Under the pieces are notes generated by a model. The model ran no database searches. It saw nothing but the letters and a program-made list of their open reading frames with translations, and was not told where the DNA came from. From the NCBI GenBank assembly GCA_965217075.1, contig CBDCHC010000010.1, positions 148,720 to 212,719 on the forward strand: DNA of 64,000 bases. The letters are read 5' to 3'. This DNA is from CBDCHC01 sp965217075 (GTDB lineage: Bacteria > Pseudomonadota > Gammaproteobacteria > PS1 > Pseudothioglobaceae). Positions within the stretch are counted from its first letter, which is position 1. Every line of letters starts with the position of its first letter. The translations under genes were made by a program, and so were the position numbers. Below, piece after piece: positions 28,165 to 37,561 of the stretch.

Positions 28165-28221
28165 TGGATATTTTATTAATTATAAATAGTTAAACTAGTA
28201 ATTATTTTAACAATATTAATG

Positions 28222-28776
28222 TTAAATAAATAATTTAACAGGAGAAAAGGTTTTTCTGTGTTGAGATAAGATACCATATTTTTTAATGTTTGCTATATGT
28301 TCTTTAGTACCATAACCTTTGTGTCTGGCAAAGCCATATTGAGGGTGTTTTTTATCTAATAATATCATTTGCTTGTCCCTAGTAACTTTGGCAATAATTG
28401 AAGCTGCGCTAATTACTCTTTCACTTATATCGCCGCCTATAATAGCAGTGCAATTTTTTATATTAGGGCACTTATTGCCATCTACTAGTACTTTAACATA
28501 ATCAACATTTAATTTAATAACTGCTCTTTTCATTGCTAACATAGTAGCGTTTAGTATATTTAAATTATCAATTTCTATTGAATTAGCACTGCCTATAGCA
28601 TATTTACAATTACTTATTAGCACATTAAAAGCTTGTTCTCTATTTTTAGCAGTTAGTTTTTTAGAGTCAGTTATTTTTAAATTATTTAACACTAAAGAGC
28701 TTGGTAAGATAACAGCAGCAGCTACTACACTGCCTATTAAACAACCTCTGCCAACCTCATCAACGCCAACTATCAT
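28222..28776 (-). CDS. rnhB: Ribonuclease HII
   Basis: RNase HII removes misincorporated ribonucleotides and RNA primers. The 184-aa product begins MIVGVDEVGRGCLIGSVVAA, holding the first catalytic Asp and Glu (VDEVGRG). It has DSKKLT, LVDGNK, SIIAKVTRD and HKGYGTKEH. The ATG at 28776 is chosen because a longer frame runs into the promoter region of the divergent rubredoxin gene and lacks homology. Confidence 0.95.
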   Translation of the reverse strand: MIVGVDEVGRGCLIGSVVAAAVILPSSLVLNNLKITDSKKLTAKNREQAFNVLISNCKYAIGSANSIEIDNLNILNATMLAMKRAVIKLNVDYVKVLVDGNKCPNIKNCTAIIGGDISERVISAASIIAKVTRDKQMILLDKKHPQYGFARHKGYGTKEHIANIKKYGILSQHRKTFSPVKLFI

Positions 28777-28819
28777 GTATATTATTGTAAAATATGCCAT
28801 TTTATCATTATTATAAAAT

Positions 28820-28987
28820 ATGAAAAAATTAAAATGTTTAATATGTGATTGGGTATATGATGAAAGCTTAGGAGCAGTAGAAGAGGGTATAGCGCCAGGC
28901 ACTAAATGGGAAGATATTCCTGCAGACTGGGTTTGCCCTTTATGTGGCGCTACTAAAGATCAGTTTAATATGATAGAAGTTACATGA
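28820..28987 (+). CDS. Rubredoxin
   Basis: A 55-aa frame, MKKLKCLICDWVYDES..., with the two CxxC iron-binding knuckles (CLIC near residue 6-9 and CPLC near 39-42) and the conserved GIAPGTKWEDIPADWVCP core. Rubredoxins carry single electrons, often to alkane hydroxylases, superoxide reductases or rubrerythrins; the partner is not evident here. The TGA overlaps the leuB ATG as ATGA, so it is the first gene of a rubredoxin-leuB operon. Confidence 0.95.
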   Translation: MKKLKCLICDWVYDESLGAVEEGIAPGTKWEDIPADWVCPLCGATKDQFNMIEVT

Positions 28988-30057
28988 AAAAAGTATTGGT
29001 TTTAGCTGGAGATGGTATTGGCGTAGAAATCATTGCACAAGCTGTTAAAGTTATAAAAAAATTAAACAACACTACCGATACAGAAGTTGATTTAATTTAT
29101 GGTTTAATTGGTGGTGATGCTTACGATAAAACTGGCTTGCCATTACCAAAGCAAACTCTTATAGACGCTAAAAATAGTGATGCTATTTTATTAGGCGCTG
29201 TTGGCGGTGCTAAATGGGAGAAATTACCAAGAGAGTTGCGCCCAGAACGTGGATTATTATCTATTAGAAGTGATTTAGGGTTGTTTGCTAATTTAAGACC
29301 TGCTATCTTGTACCCGCAACTTATTAATAGCTCAACATTAAAAAAAGAAGTTGTAGCGGGGCTTGATTTAATGATTGTGCGTGAATTAACAGGCGGTATT
29401 TATTTTGGTAAACCTCGTGGTATTACTTATAAAAATAATGAAAAATTTGGCTTTAATACAGCAACTTATAGTGAGAGTGAGATAGAGAAAATTGCCCATA
29501 ATGCTTTTTATATTGCTAGTAAAAGAAATAATCGTCTATGCTCGGTTGATAAAGCTAATGTGCTTGAAGTATGTGAATTATGGCGTGAAGTAATAATTAA
29601 AATTGCCAAGCAATACCCACAGGTAGAGCTTACTCATATGTATATTGATAATGCTGCAATGCAGCTTGTTATGAACCCAAAACAATTTGATGTAATAGTA
29701 ACTAGTAATTTATTTGGCGACGTATTAAGTGACTGTGCAGCTCAACTTACGGGCTCTATTGGCATGTTACCATCTGCATCACTTGATAAAAATAATTTTG
29801 GTATGTATGAACCCATTCATGGTAGCGCACCTGATATTGCTGGTAAAAATATAGCTAATCCTCTTGCTACTATTTTATCTGTAGCTATGATGTTTAAATA
29901 TTCTTTTGCAAATGAAACAGTGGCAAAAAAAATTGAAAATGCAGTAATAAAGGTTTTAAATGATGGTTATCGAACAGCTGATATTGCTAATAAAAACAAC
30001 AAAATACAAATTATTGGTACAAAAGAGATGGGTGACTTGGTAGCAAAGGCGCTATAA
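28984..30057 (+). CDS. leuB: 3-isopropylmalate dehydrogenase
   Basis: LeuB performs the NAD-dependent oxidative decarboxylation in leucine synthesis. The 357-aa length is typical. Seen are the N-terminal LAGDGIGVEIIAQAVK, LLGAVGGAKWE, the substrate region RELTGGIYFGKPRG, the catalytic KANVL, NLFGDVLSDCAAQLTGSIGMLPSAS (metal-binding Asp residues) and HGSAPDIAGKNIANP. It overlaps rubredoxin by 4 bp and ends 2 bp from the convergent tsaD. leuCD and leuA are not in the window. Confidence 0.96.
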   Translation: MKKVLVLAGDGIGVEIIAQAVKVIKKLNNTTDTEVDLIYGLIGGDAYDKTGLPLPKQTLIDAKNSDAILLGAVGGAKWEKLPRELRPERGLLSIRSDLGLFANLRPAILYPQLINSSTLKKEVVAGLDLMIVRELTGGIYFGKPRGITYKNNEKFGFNTATYSESEIEKIAHNAFYIASKRNNRLCSVDKANVLEVCELWREVIIKIAKQYPQVELTHMYIDNAAMQLVMNPKQFDVIVTSNLFGDVLSDCAAQLTGSIGMLPSASLDKNNFGMYEPIHGSAPDIAGKNIANPLATILSVAMMFKYSFANETVAKKIENAVIKVLNDGYRTADIANKNNKIQIIGTKEMGDLVAKAL

Positions 30058-30059
30058 AA

Positions 30060-31055
30060 CTATATTTCATTTAAAGGCCAACGTGGCTTAATATTAATTG
30101 ATAAACTTTTATCTTTTTCTCCTTTTATTAGACGAATGCTACCTGCAAATGCAATCATTGCCCCATTATCTGTACATAATTCCACTGGTGGGTAAATTAT
30201 AGTAGTTGTTACTAATTCAGTTGTTAATTTATTTCTTAATTTTATGTTACTAGCTACCCCGCCACCCATTATAAGTGTATTATAATTGGTTTGTTTTAAT
30301 GCTTTTTTTGTTTTATTAATAAGCACATCTATCGCTGCTTCTTCAAAAGCTATAGCTATATCAGCTTTTTTATCTGGGTTAGCAGCAAAGGTATTTTTAG
30401 CAAATGTTTTAAGTCCGCTAAAACTAAAATTAAGAGTTTTTTTATTTATCATTGGACGAGGAAAATTAAATACTTTTTTATCTCCTTGTTGTGCTAATTG
30501 CGCTAATTTAGCTCCACCAGGGTAACCTAAGCCTAATATTTTAGCAGTTTTATCAAACGCCTCTCCAACAGCATCATCTACGCTTTGCCCTAATATATTA
30601 TAATCTCCAATAGCAGTTACATCAATTAACATAGTATGTCCTCCAGACACTAGTAATGCTATAAATGGTGGTTGTATTTTATTATTTAGCATTGATGCTA
30701 ATAAGTGCCCCTCCATATGATTAATACCAATTACATCTATATTTAAAGCAAAAGCTAAACTTTTAGCGATACTGCTGCCAGTAAGTAGTGCTCCAGCTAA
30801 ACCTGGACCTTTAGTATAAGCTATGCCATTTATTGCACTAATTTTAATTTTAGCATTATTTAGCGCTAATTTTATTAGCGGATATATGCGTTTAATATGG
30901 TCTCTTGCCGCAATCTCTGGCACTACTCCATTATATTTTTTATGCAATTTAATTTGTGAGAATAATTCATTAGCTAACAAGCCACGATTGTTTGAGTAAA
31001 TAGCAACACCGCTTTCATCGCAAGAGCTTTCAATGCCAAGTGTAATGTATTCCAT
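30060..31055 (-). CDS. tsaD: tRNA N6-threonylcarbamoyladenosine transferase TsaD
   Basis: TsaD, with TsaB, TsaC and TsaE, adds threonylcarbamoyl to A37 of ANN-decoding tRNAs. The 331-aa product begins YITLGIESSCDESGVAIY and carries the metal-binding HMEGH motif (INHMEGHLLAS), LLVSGGHTMLI, GEAFDKTAK and GGGVASNIKLR. Its start codon overlaps the lptB stop by one base (TAATG). Confidence 0.96.
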   Translation of the reverse strand: MEYITLGIESSCDESGVAIYSNNRGLLANELFSQIKLHKKYNGVVPEIAARDHIKRIYPLIKLALNNAKIKISAINGIAYTKGPGLAGALLTGSSIAKSLAFALNIDVIGINHMEGHLLASMLNNKIQPPFIALLVSGGHTMLIDVTAIGDYNILGQSVDDAVGEAFDKTAKILGLGYPGGAKLAQLAQQGDKKVFNFPRPMINKKTLNFSFSGLKTFAKNTFAANPDKKADIAIAFEEAAIDVLINKTKKALKQTNYNTLIMGGGVASNIKLRNKLTTELVTTTIIYPPVELCTDNGAMIAFAGSIRLIKGEKDKSLSINIKPRWPLNEI

Positions 31056-31777
31056 TAATAATTATCACCTAAATATACTTTACGTACTATTTCATCATTT
31101 AATATATTTTCTTTGTCGCCTTGTGCAATTATTTTTCCATCACTAAGCACATAAGAATAATCACAAGTATCAAGCATTTCACGATAATTATGATCTGTTA
31201 TAAGCACACCTATACCTTTATTTTTTAGTTTATTAATAATATTTTGTATAGCAACGATAGATAGTGGGTCAACACCAGCAAATGGTTCGTCTAATAAAAT
31301 AAACTTTGGGTTAATTGCTAAAGCTCTAGCTATTTCCACTCTTCTTCTTTCACCACCTGAGAGGCTATAACCCATATCAGTACGAATATGAGTTATACTG
31401 AATTCATTCAACAACTTATCTAAGTGTTGCTGCTGCTGCTGTTTAGTTAAATCTTGGCGTAATTGTAATATTGCCATAATATTTTTTTCTACGCTTAGTT
31501 TTCTAAAAATTGATGCATCTTGTGGAAGATAAGCAAGACCTAAGTTAGAGCGCTTGTGCATAGGTAAGCTACTAATATTATTATTATCAATAAATACACT
31601 ACCTTTATAATCACTTACTAAGCCACAAATTATATAAAAACAAGTGGTCTTTCCAGCTCCGTTTGGCCCTAATAAACCTACTATTTGATTGCTACTTATA
31701 GCTATAGAAACATTATTTAAAATAATGCGTTTATTGTATGATTTATAAAGATTATCGGCCCTTAAAGTATGTTGCAT
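31055..31777 (-). CDS. lptB: LPS export ABC transporter ATP-binding protein LptB
   Basis: LptB powers extraction of LPS from the inner membrane with LptFG. The 240-aa ATPase has Walker A (GLLGPNGAGKTTCFY), the Q-loop (YLPQDASIFRKLSVE, typical of LptB), the signature YSLSGGERRRVEIARAL, Walker B FILLDEPFAGVDP and the H-loop ITDHNYRE. The other lpt genes are not adjacent. The start overlaps the birA end by 16 bp. Confidence 0.95.
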   Translation of the reverse strand: MQHTLRADNLYKSYNKRIILNNVSIAISSNQIVGLLGPNGAGKTTCFYIICGLVSDYKGSVFIDNNNISSLPMHKRSNLGLAYLPQDASIFRKLSVEKNIMAILQLRQDLTKQQQQQHLDKLLNEFSITHIRTDMGYSLSGGERRRVEIARALAINPKFILLDEPFAGVDPLSIVAIQNIINKLKNKGIGVLITDHNYREMLDTCDYSYVLSDGKIIAQGDKENILNDEIVRKVYLGDNY

Positions 31778-32457
31778 TTATCAGTAATTATCTCTTTAGA
31801 ATTATAAATAGTAGTAGTTTTATTGTTATTTATTAATAATAAAAAACCATTGTCATCTACACCAGCACTTAAGTATATAGCATTATTATATTTAATTTTA
31901 ATTTTATTTTGTATTAAATAGTCATATTGTTGCCATTTAGCTGCAAAATAGTTAAAACCAGTAGTGGTGAATTTTTCTAAGTAGGTAAAGATTTTATCTG
32001 CTATAGTAAGAATAAGTACTTTTTTATCTAGGGTATATCCAATGCTACCAAAATTATTGCTAATTATATTAATGCCAATGCCAATAATAATATATTGTAT
32101 GTTACCAATAACTTGATTTTCAATTAAGATTCCAGCTAATTTTTTATTTTTTATATAAATATCATTAGGCCATTTTATAGCTAACTCCTGTAGTTTATAG
32201 TTGTTTTTTAAGATTTTTAGTATAGCTAAAGCTATAATTAAACTGAGACCAGAGATATTAGTAACAGTGCTAAATTTAGTTTTAATAGAGAATAATGCTT
32301 GTTGTTCTTCTGTTAACCAGCTACGATTATATTGACCTCTACCTTTAGTTTGTTTGTTTGTTATACATAGCTGGTTTTTATTGCTTGGTAGTTGTTTGTA
32401 CAAAAAATTATTAGTACTATCTAATATATCAAATTCAAATATTTCTAATTGAGGCAT
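31762..32457 (-). CDS. birA: Biotin-[acetyl-CoA-carboxylase] ligase, monofunctional
   Basis: The 231-aa product has the BirA catalytic core: DSTNNFL, TKGRGQYNRSW (the biotinyl-AMP loop, usually GRGRxGRxW), IKWPNDIYIKNKKLAGIL and IIGIGINI. There is no N-terminal helix-turn-helix, so it ligates biotin to AccB but cannot act as the bio-operon repressor as E. coli BirA does. It is divergent from truA across 45 bp. Confidence 0.94.
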   Translation of the reverse strand: MPQLEIFEFDILDSTNNFLYKQLPSNKNQLCITNKQTKGRGQYNRSWLTEEQQALFSIKTKFSTVTNISGLSLIIALAILKILKNNYKLQELAIKWPNDIYIKNKKLAGILIENQVIGNIQYIIIGIGINIISNNFGSIGYTLDKKVLILTIADKIFTYLEKFTTTGFNYFAAKWQQYDYLIQNKIKIKYNNAIYLSAGVDDNGFLLLINNNKTTTIYNSKEIITDKCNIL

Positions 32458-32502
32458 TATTTATTTATTATTGTATAATTGATAAATTTTAACAATAAAT
32501 TA

Positions 32503-33243
32503 ATGAAATTTGTAGCAGGAGTTGAATATTGTGGTAGAAATTTTCATGGTTGGCAAATACAAGAAAAAACAAGAACAGTGCAAGAAGAAGTAGAACATGC
32601 TTTAGCTAAAATAGCTAATCATAAGATTAGAGTTTTTTGCGCTGGTAGAACAGATAGTGGAGTACATGCTATAGAACAATGTATTCATTTTTGTAGCAAT
32701 ACAAAGCGTGATAACCAACAATGGGTTTTTGGTGCTAATAGATATTTAGCTAAAGATGTAAATTTATTATGGATTAAAACTACTACTGATAGCTTTCATG
32801 CTAGATTTAATGCTATCGCTAGAGAGTATAAATATATAATTTACAATCATAACGTGCGTAGTTCATTGAGAGAAAAACGTAGCTTATGGATTAAAAAAAA
32901 CTTAGATGTTCAATCCATGCAATTAGCAGCAAATTATTTAATTGGCACACATGATTTTACTAGTTTTAGAGGCAGTGGTTGTCAAGCAAAAAGCAGCATT
33001 AAAACTATCATATTTATTAATATAGTTAAAATAGATAAAGAAATAATTATAAATATTAAAGCCAATGCTTTTTTATACCATATGGTGCGTAATATTGTAG
33101 GAACGCTGATTAACATTGGTTTAGGCGCTAATGATATAAATCATATGCAAAAAGTTTTACAAACAAAGAATAGAGAAAAGGCAGGTATAAATGTTAAAGC
33201 ACATGGGCTTTATTTTGTTAAAGCATTTTATGATAAAATTTAA
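32503..33243 (+). CDS. truA: tRNA pseudouridine(38-40) synthase
   Basis: TruA isomerises uridines 38-40 in the anticodon stem. The 246-aa product starts MKFVAGVEYCGRNFHGWQIQ and has the catalytic Asp in CAGRTDSGVHA, FHARFNAIAREYKY, DFTSFRG and NAFLYHMVRNIVGTL. The ATG at 32503 fits the family start; a TTG at 32479 is less likely. tRNA-Val follows 5 bp downstream on the same strand. Confidence 0.96.
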   Translation: MKFVAGVEYCGRNFHGWQIQEKTRTVQEEVEHALAKIANHKIRVFCAGRTDSGVHAIEQCIHFCSNTKRDNQQWVFGANRYLAKDVNLLWIKTTTDSFHARFNAIAREYKYIIYNHNVRSSLREKRSLWIKKNLDVQSMQLAANYLIGTHDFTSFRGSGCQAKSSIKTIIFINIVKIDKEIIINIKANAFLYHMVRNIVGTLINIGLGANDINHMQKVLQTKNREKAGINVKAHGLYFVKAFYDKI

Positions 33244-33248
33244 ATAAT

Positions 33249-33325
33249 AGTCGCGTAACTCAGCTGGTTAGAGTGTCACCTTGACATGGTGGAAGTCGGT
33301 GGTTCGAATCCACTCGCGACTACCA
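33249..33325 (+). tRNA. tRNA-Val (GAC anticodon)
   Basis: A 77-nt cloverleaf: acceptor AGTCGCG pairs with CGCGACT, the D-arm contains AGCTGGTTAGAG, the anticodon loop TTGACAT gives GAC (valine), the T-arm is GGTGGTTCGAATCCACT, and CCA is encoded. It lies between truA and the CRISPR array. Confidence 0.96.
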
Positions 33326-33364
33326 AAAATAATTTTATTGCTTAAAGCAGGTAGCTATTGATAT

Positions 33365-34781
33365 TTTCTAAGCCGCCTGTGTAGCGGTTAATATAATTTG
33401 CAAAAGGTGTCAAAACTGGAGGTATTTCTAAGCCGCCTGTGTAGCGGTTAATATGTATAGTCCGTGTTTGTCATTTTTTGGCAAATTTCTAAGCCGCCTG
33501 TGTAGCGGTTAATCAAAATCGGGTTGAGGCGGTGCAGGTGGTGCATTTCTAAGCCGCCTGTGTAGCGGTTAATATCAAATGTAACTGATATGAGAAGTAT
33601 GTTTTGTTTCTAAGCCGCCTGTGTAGCGGTTAATATAAAACTTACAATTTTAGGTGTAACAAGACTTGTTTCTAAGCCGCCTGTGTAGCGGTTAATCAAA
33701 GTGGTAAAGAAACTTTACCGGAGGGGGTTTTCTAAGCCGCCTGTGTAGCGGTTAATAGCTTATAAATTTAATCAAGATATAGGTAATTTTTCTAAGCCGC
33801 CTGTGTAGCGGTTAATTACTACTAATTATTTTAGCACTACAATTAAGTTTTCTAAGCCGCCTGTGTAGCGGTTAATATAATAGAGTGAAAAATGATTATT
33901 CAAAAGAATTTTCTAAGCCGCCTGTGTAGCGGTTAATTGCTTATAAATTTAATCAAGATATTAGCAATTTTTCTAAGCCGCCTGTGTAGCGGTTAATTGA
34001 TGTAAATAATTTAAAAAAATATGATGCAATTTCTAAGCCGCCTGTGTAGCGGTTAATAACAAAATATTACAGCGGTTGTATATGATAAATTTCTAAGCCG
34101 CCTGTGTAGCGGTTAATCACCTATGACTACTGTTGCTATTGTAGATATTGTTTCTAAGCCGCCTGTGTAGCGGTTAATTGCTTATAAATTTAATCAAGAT
34201 ATAGGTAATTTTTCTAAGCCGCCTGTGTAGCGGTTAATAGCTGAAAAAATAGAGGAAGAAACTAAAAAAAATTTCTAAGCCGCCTGTGTAGCGGTTAATC
34301 CATCTGTCGTTATTTTATCGCTAAATTTTGTTTTCTAAGCCGCCTGTGTAGCGGTTAATATAAAAGAAAATTATGTTGAGATACGCAGTACTTTTCTAAG
34401 CCGCCTGTGTAGCGGTTAATTTATCACCCCATGTGCCACCAAAAAAACAAGATTTCTAAGCCGCCTGTGTAGCGGTTAATTTTGACTATCAATTATTAAT
34501 GCGTTAATTTTTTTTCTAAGCCGCCTGTGTAGCGGTTAATTTACAGACACAAATAAAAATATTGTGATTAGCTTTCTAAGCCGCCTGTGTAGCGGTTAAT
34601 TTATTATTAATTTGAATTGCTGTATCGACTTTTTTTCTAAGCCGCCTGTGTAGCGGTTAATAGCCAATTTTAACTCAATATCAACAAAACTAATTTCTAA
34701 GCCGCCTGTGTAGCGGTTAATTGCTCATGAATTTAATCAAGATATTGGTGACTTTTCTAAGCCGCCTGTGTAGCGGTTAAT
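33365..34781 (-). CRISPR. Type I-F2 CRISPR array, 24 repeats and 23 spacers
   Basis: Twenty-four near-identical 28-nt repeats at about 60-nt periods with spacers of mostly 32-33 nt. On the minus strand the repeat starts ATTAACCGC, has a stem CCGC...GCGG around the loop, and ends GGCGGCTTAGAAA. It therefore resembles the type I-F repeat, whose 8-nt 5' handle is CTAAGAAA (here CTTAGAAA). The orientation means transcription runs on the minus strand, the same direction as the cas genes, with the leader on the 34782 side next to cas6f. All repeats look identical including the distal end, which suggests recent turnover. Four spacers are variants of one sequence. Confidence 0.97.
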
Positions 34782-34912
34782 AGTAATTTTAAACGAAAAA
34801 AATAAGTTGTAATAATGATTTAGGTAAAAAACAATATTTATACCAATGTTTTTTATCATTATTACAACTATTTGATTTTTAACAAATTTTTAAAGAGCAA
34901 CCAAATCAATGG
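34782..34912 (-). promoter_or_regulatory. CRISPR leader, with a 15-bp inverted repeat
   Basis: The AT-rich 131 bp between cas6f and the first (leader-proximal) repeat. It contains AGTTGTAATAATGAT at 34805-34819 and its exact reverse complement at 34855-34869, a 15-bp inverted repeat with a 35-nt loop. The leader should hold the array promoter and the integration signals for Cas1-Cas2-3. The inverted repeat could be a protein site or a transcript hairpin. Confidence 0.7.
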
Positions 34913-35491
34913 TTAAAAGATTGGCACACTCGCTGTTTTGCTAAGCCCAAAATTATTAAATTCACCAATAATAGGGTTATCTTGCATTTTGCCAAAATGT
35001 AAATAAATTCTGTATAACCCACCTTTGGAGCTGTTTAATTCCAAATATGGATTATCCAAACTTGTTGCCAACATTTTTTTCCGATATTGATTTTTATACG
35101 CTTGAACCTCTTTATCTGTTTTTAACTCGCCATTATTTTGCTGATATGCAACCCGCTGTTTTAACTTTTTTTCATCCATACTTTGACGAATGCGAGAGAT
35201 AACTTGATAACCCTTTATTTCATTAGGTACAGCTGTAATCCCACTCACTTTACAGTAGCCAGACAAACCACCCAACCAATGCAGATTTTGTAATTTTTCT
35301 AAATCGCTTTGGTCGGAATGAATACGAATAATATCACCTAACTTATCGCCCTCTTTCGGAAAACTTACACCAATATTTTTACTTTTTAAATCCCAAATTG
35401 CTTTGTGGAATTTTTGATAGATTTTATTGCGTAATGTTGGCAGATTAAATTCTTTATCTGGTTGTATTTTTAACTCTTGATAATAGTTCAT
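34913..35491 (-). CDS. cas6f: CRISPR RNA endonuclease Cas6f (Csy4)
   Basis: Cas6f cuts the pre-crRNA at the 3' base of the repeat stem and stays bound to it. The 192-aa protein has the catalytic His near residue 29 (KIYQKFHKAIWDL), the RIRQSMDEKKLKQR arginine-rich helix that holds the stem, and the typical C-terminus FGLSKTASVPIF. It is the last gene of the cas operon and overlaps cas5fv by 4 bp. Length is normal for the family. Confidence 0.93.
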   Translation of the reverse strand: MNYYQELKIQPDKEFNLPTLRNKIYQKFHKAIWDLKSKNIGVSFPKEGDKLGDIIRIHSDQSDLEKLQNLHWLGGLSGYCKVSGITAVPNEIKGYQVISRIRQSMDEKKLKQRVAYQQNNGELKTDKEVQAYKNQYRKKMLATSLDNPYLELNSSKGGLYRIYLHFGKMQDNPIIGEFNNFGLSKTASVPIF

Positions 35492-36540
35492 TTTGAAATC
35501 TCCTTAATGCTGATTTTTCCATCTACAAAAGCCAAGCCTTTTTTACCTAAATAAAAACTAGAAACGCCAGCATCATAAATCATTGAGCGAATTTCTTTTG
35601 CCCTATCCTCTGAAATATCTAATCTAATATCTAGCTCGCCACTGGCTTTGGTCATTAGATTTTTAGTTTTACCCTCTCCTTTTACAAAAGTTTCATGGAT
35701 ATATGGGTTGCCAAAAATTATTTTTTTATCTCCTGAGGTAAATCTATCCATAAAATCTTTTTTGGTAAAACCTCTTTTAGATATTCCGCTAATACCACCA
35801 ACTTTAGTTTTTGCATTATCCATATTATATTTTTTAGAAAGCTTTTCTAATTGCAAATATAGGGCGGAAGCATATAAACTAATAACAATAATTTCTTTTT
35901 TTGCATTAAGGTAATTTTCCTCAAATATATCTTTTTTACTCAAAGCTTTGTCATTTTTAAAATGGCTTTCAAATATTTGAAATACTTTAACAAAATTATC
36001 ATTATTTTTAATTGTTTTTTCTTTATTTAAAAATTCTAAACGATTAATAATGGTAACTGGGTCTAGAGAAATATCGTTAATTACAAAATTATCATTGATA
36101 ATAAAATCTAATAATTCATCAATATTTAATGCCAAAATGCCAAAAAACTCTTTGGAATAATCAGAATTAAATATAACATCATTATATTTTATACTGCCAG
36201 TAAATGAATTTTGATCGGTACTGCCTGATATATTTCTAAGATAAGTCATTTCTTGGGTTAATTGTGGATTGTCTTCACAACTAACTTTATTTTCAATATC
36301 TTTAAAATAATAATAATCACTCGCTCTTGATTGATAAAGTTTTCTTTGGTCGCCAACTAAACGATTTAAAATACCCATTACTGTGTCTTTAGTAATTTCT
36401 CGTTTAAGAAAATTTTTCTCATTCTTGAGACTAGTCATTGAAGCAATATATTTCCTGCCCTTTTTTGGCATAGGCTCGTTGTTGTCGCCATCTAAAAAAG
36501 AATTACGCCAACAAGAGTCGTAATGAATAGTTATTTTCAT
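35488..36540 (-). CDS. cas5fv: Type I-F2 (I-Fv) Cascade subunit Cas5fv
   Basis: A 350-aa protein starting MKITIHYDSCWRNSFLDGDN, an N-terminus I associate with Cas5fv of the minimal type I-F variant first described in Shewanella putrefaciens CN-32. In that system Cas5fv caps the 5' handle and takes over PAM recognition, because Cas8f is absent. No cas8 or small-subunit gene occurs here either, which supports the subtype. It lies between cas7fv and cas6f in the expected order. Confidence 0.88.
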   Translation of the reverse strand: MKITIHYDSCWRNSFLDGDNNEPMPKKGRKYIASMTSLKNEKNFLKREITKDTVMGILNRLVGDQRKLYQSRASDYYYFKDIENKVSCEDNPQLTQEMTYLRNISGSTDQNSFTGSIKYNDVIFNSDYSKEFFGILALNIDELLDFIINDNFVINDISLDPVTIINRLEFLNKEKTIKNNDNFVKVFQIFESHFKNDKALSKKDIFEENYLNAKKEIIVISLYASALYLQLEKLSKKYNMDNAKTKVGGISGISKRGFTKKDFMDRFTSGDKKIIFGNPYIHETFVKGEGKTKNLMTKASGELDIRLDISEDRAKEIRSMIYDAGVSSFYLGKKGLAFVDGKISIKEISK

Positions 36541-36548
36541 AACACCTC

Positions 36549-37503
36549 CTATTTATCTTTAGCATAAAAATAAGTCGCAAATTCTTCTTCTTTATTTGGA
36601 TTTGTACTATCTGCATCGGTATTTTTAAAACGCATCATTTGATTGCTATTGTTATAATCAATTTCTAATTCAGAAACATACATATAACCTTTGGCTTGGC
36701 GAATAGTTAAGTTTTTCATCATATCCAAAGTTTCATCAATCAAAATACCAATTGCCACTTCATCCAATAAAACACCATTTTCTCCTTCTTCAAAAATAGT
36801 CCCACCACGCACATAATTTTCATGAAAAGTTGCTTTTGGCTCTAAACTTGGATTGAGTGATTTAATAAAATCTTGAATTTGCTGGGCTACTTCCTCGCCT
36901 TGACCCTCTTTTATAATCATAGCGGCTCGGTCAAATTTATTATCAAGTGCGATGAATTGTAATTGCTCTATACTGATTGAACCGTGAGAAGTGTATTTTG
37001 TATCGCCAAAGGTTGTTTTTGAAAAAAAAGATGAACTGTCTCGCTCCCCTGCTTGTCCAAATTGCTCAAAATTACCATTTTTCAACTCATCAAACGAAAT
37101 CTTCAATTAAAAGTGGCGAGGTGCGTTTGCATTGTGACGATGGCACAACAAAACCACGCATTAAGCCCGTAATTGAAGCAATTACAGGTGTTAAATCTTT
37201 TTCTTTGGCAAAATGCAAATCAAAGGCTTGATTTCTAAATAGATGATGGCGAATGCAATTTTGACTTATATACAAAGGATTTTCCTTAAAGTCAATATCA
37301 GTTACCTCCTTTTTATATTTATAACCTGTTTCTTCTTTGACTCTGCCCGTAAGATTTGTGTATCCTCTTAATTTTGGTAGTGTATGATTATCTACCGTTT
37401 TGCCCTCATTGCTTAGTGTAGTAGGACCATTCCAATTAACTACGCCGTGACCTAGTGCGGTAATTTCAAAATCAACGCTTTTTATACCTTCTATCTTTTT
37501 CAT
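36549..37503 (-). CDS. cas7fv: Type I-F2 Cascade backbone Cas7fv, split by a +1 frameshift
   Basis: Two frames together give one Cas7fv. Codons from ATG 37503 encode MKKIEGIKSVDFEITALGHG to KRTSPLLIEDFV and then stop at TGA (37090-37092). The other frame continues DELKNGNFEQFG...SSFFSKTTFGDTKYTSHGSI to 36549. Skipping one T at GTT-TGA (GTT-T-GAT) joins IEDFV to DELKN and yields 317 aa, the right size for Cas7fv. The second frame alone has only a weak TTG start at 37106 with no ribosome site. The break may be a programmed frameshift, a decayed gene, or a sequencing error. Its mRNA start region holds the predicted crRNA-controlled promoter. Confidence 0.82.
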
Positions 37504-37561
37504 ATTTTTTTTCTCCTAATTATGAAATTTAAAAATGTGTTTCAAGATGAACACAGTTTGT

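Noticed and set aside
36549..37106. Second half of Cas7fv as an independent gene starting at TTG 37106
   Set aside because: No ribosome site, and the sequence continues the first half of the Cas7fv family protein without gap.
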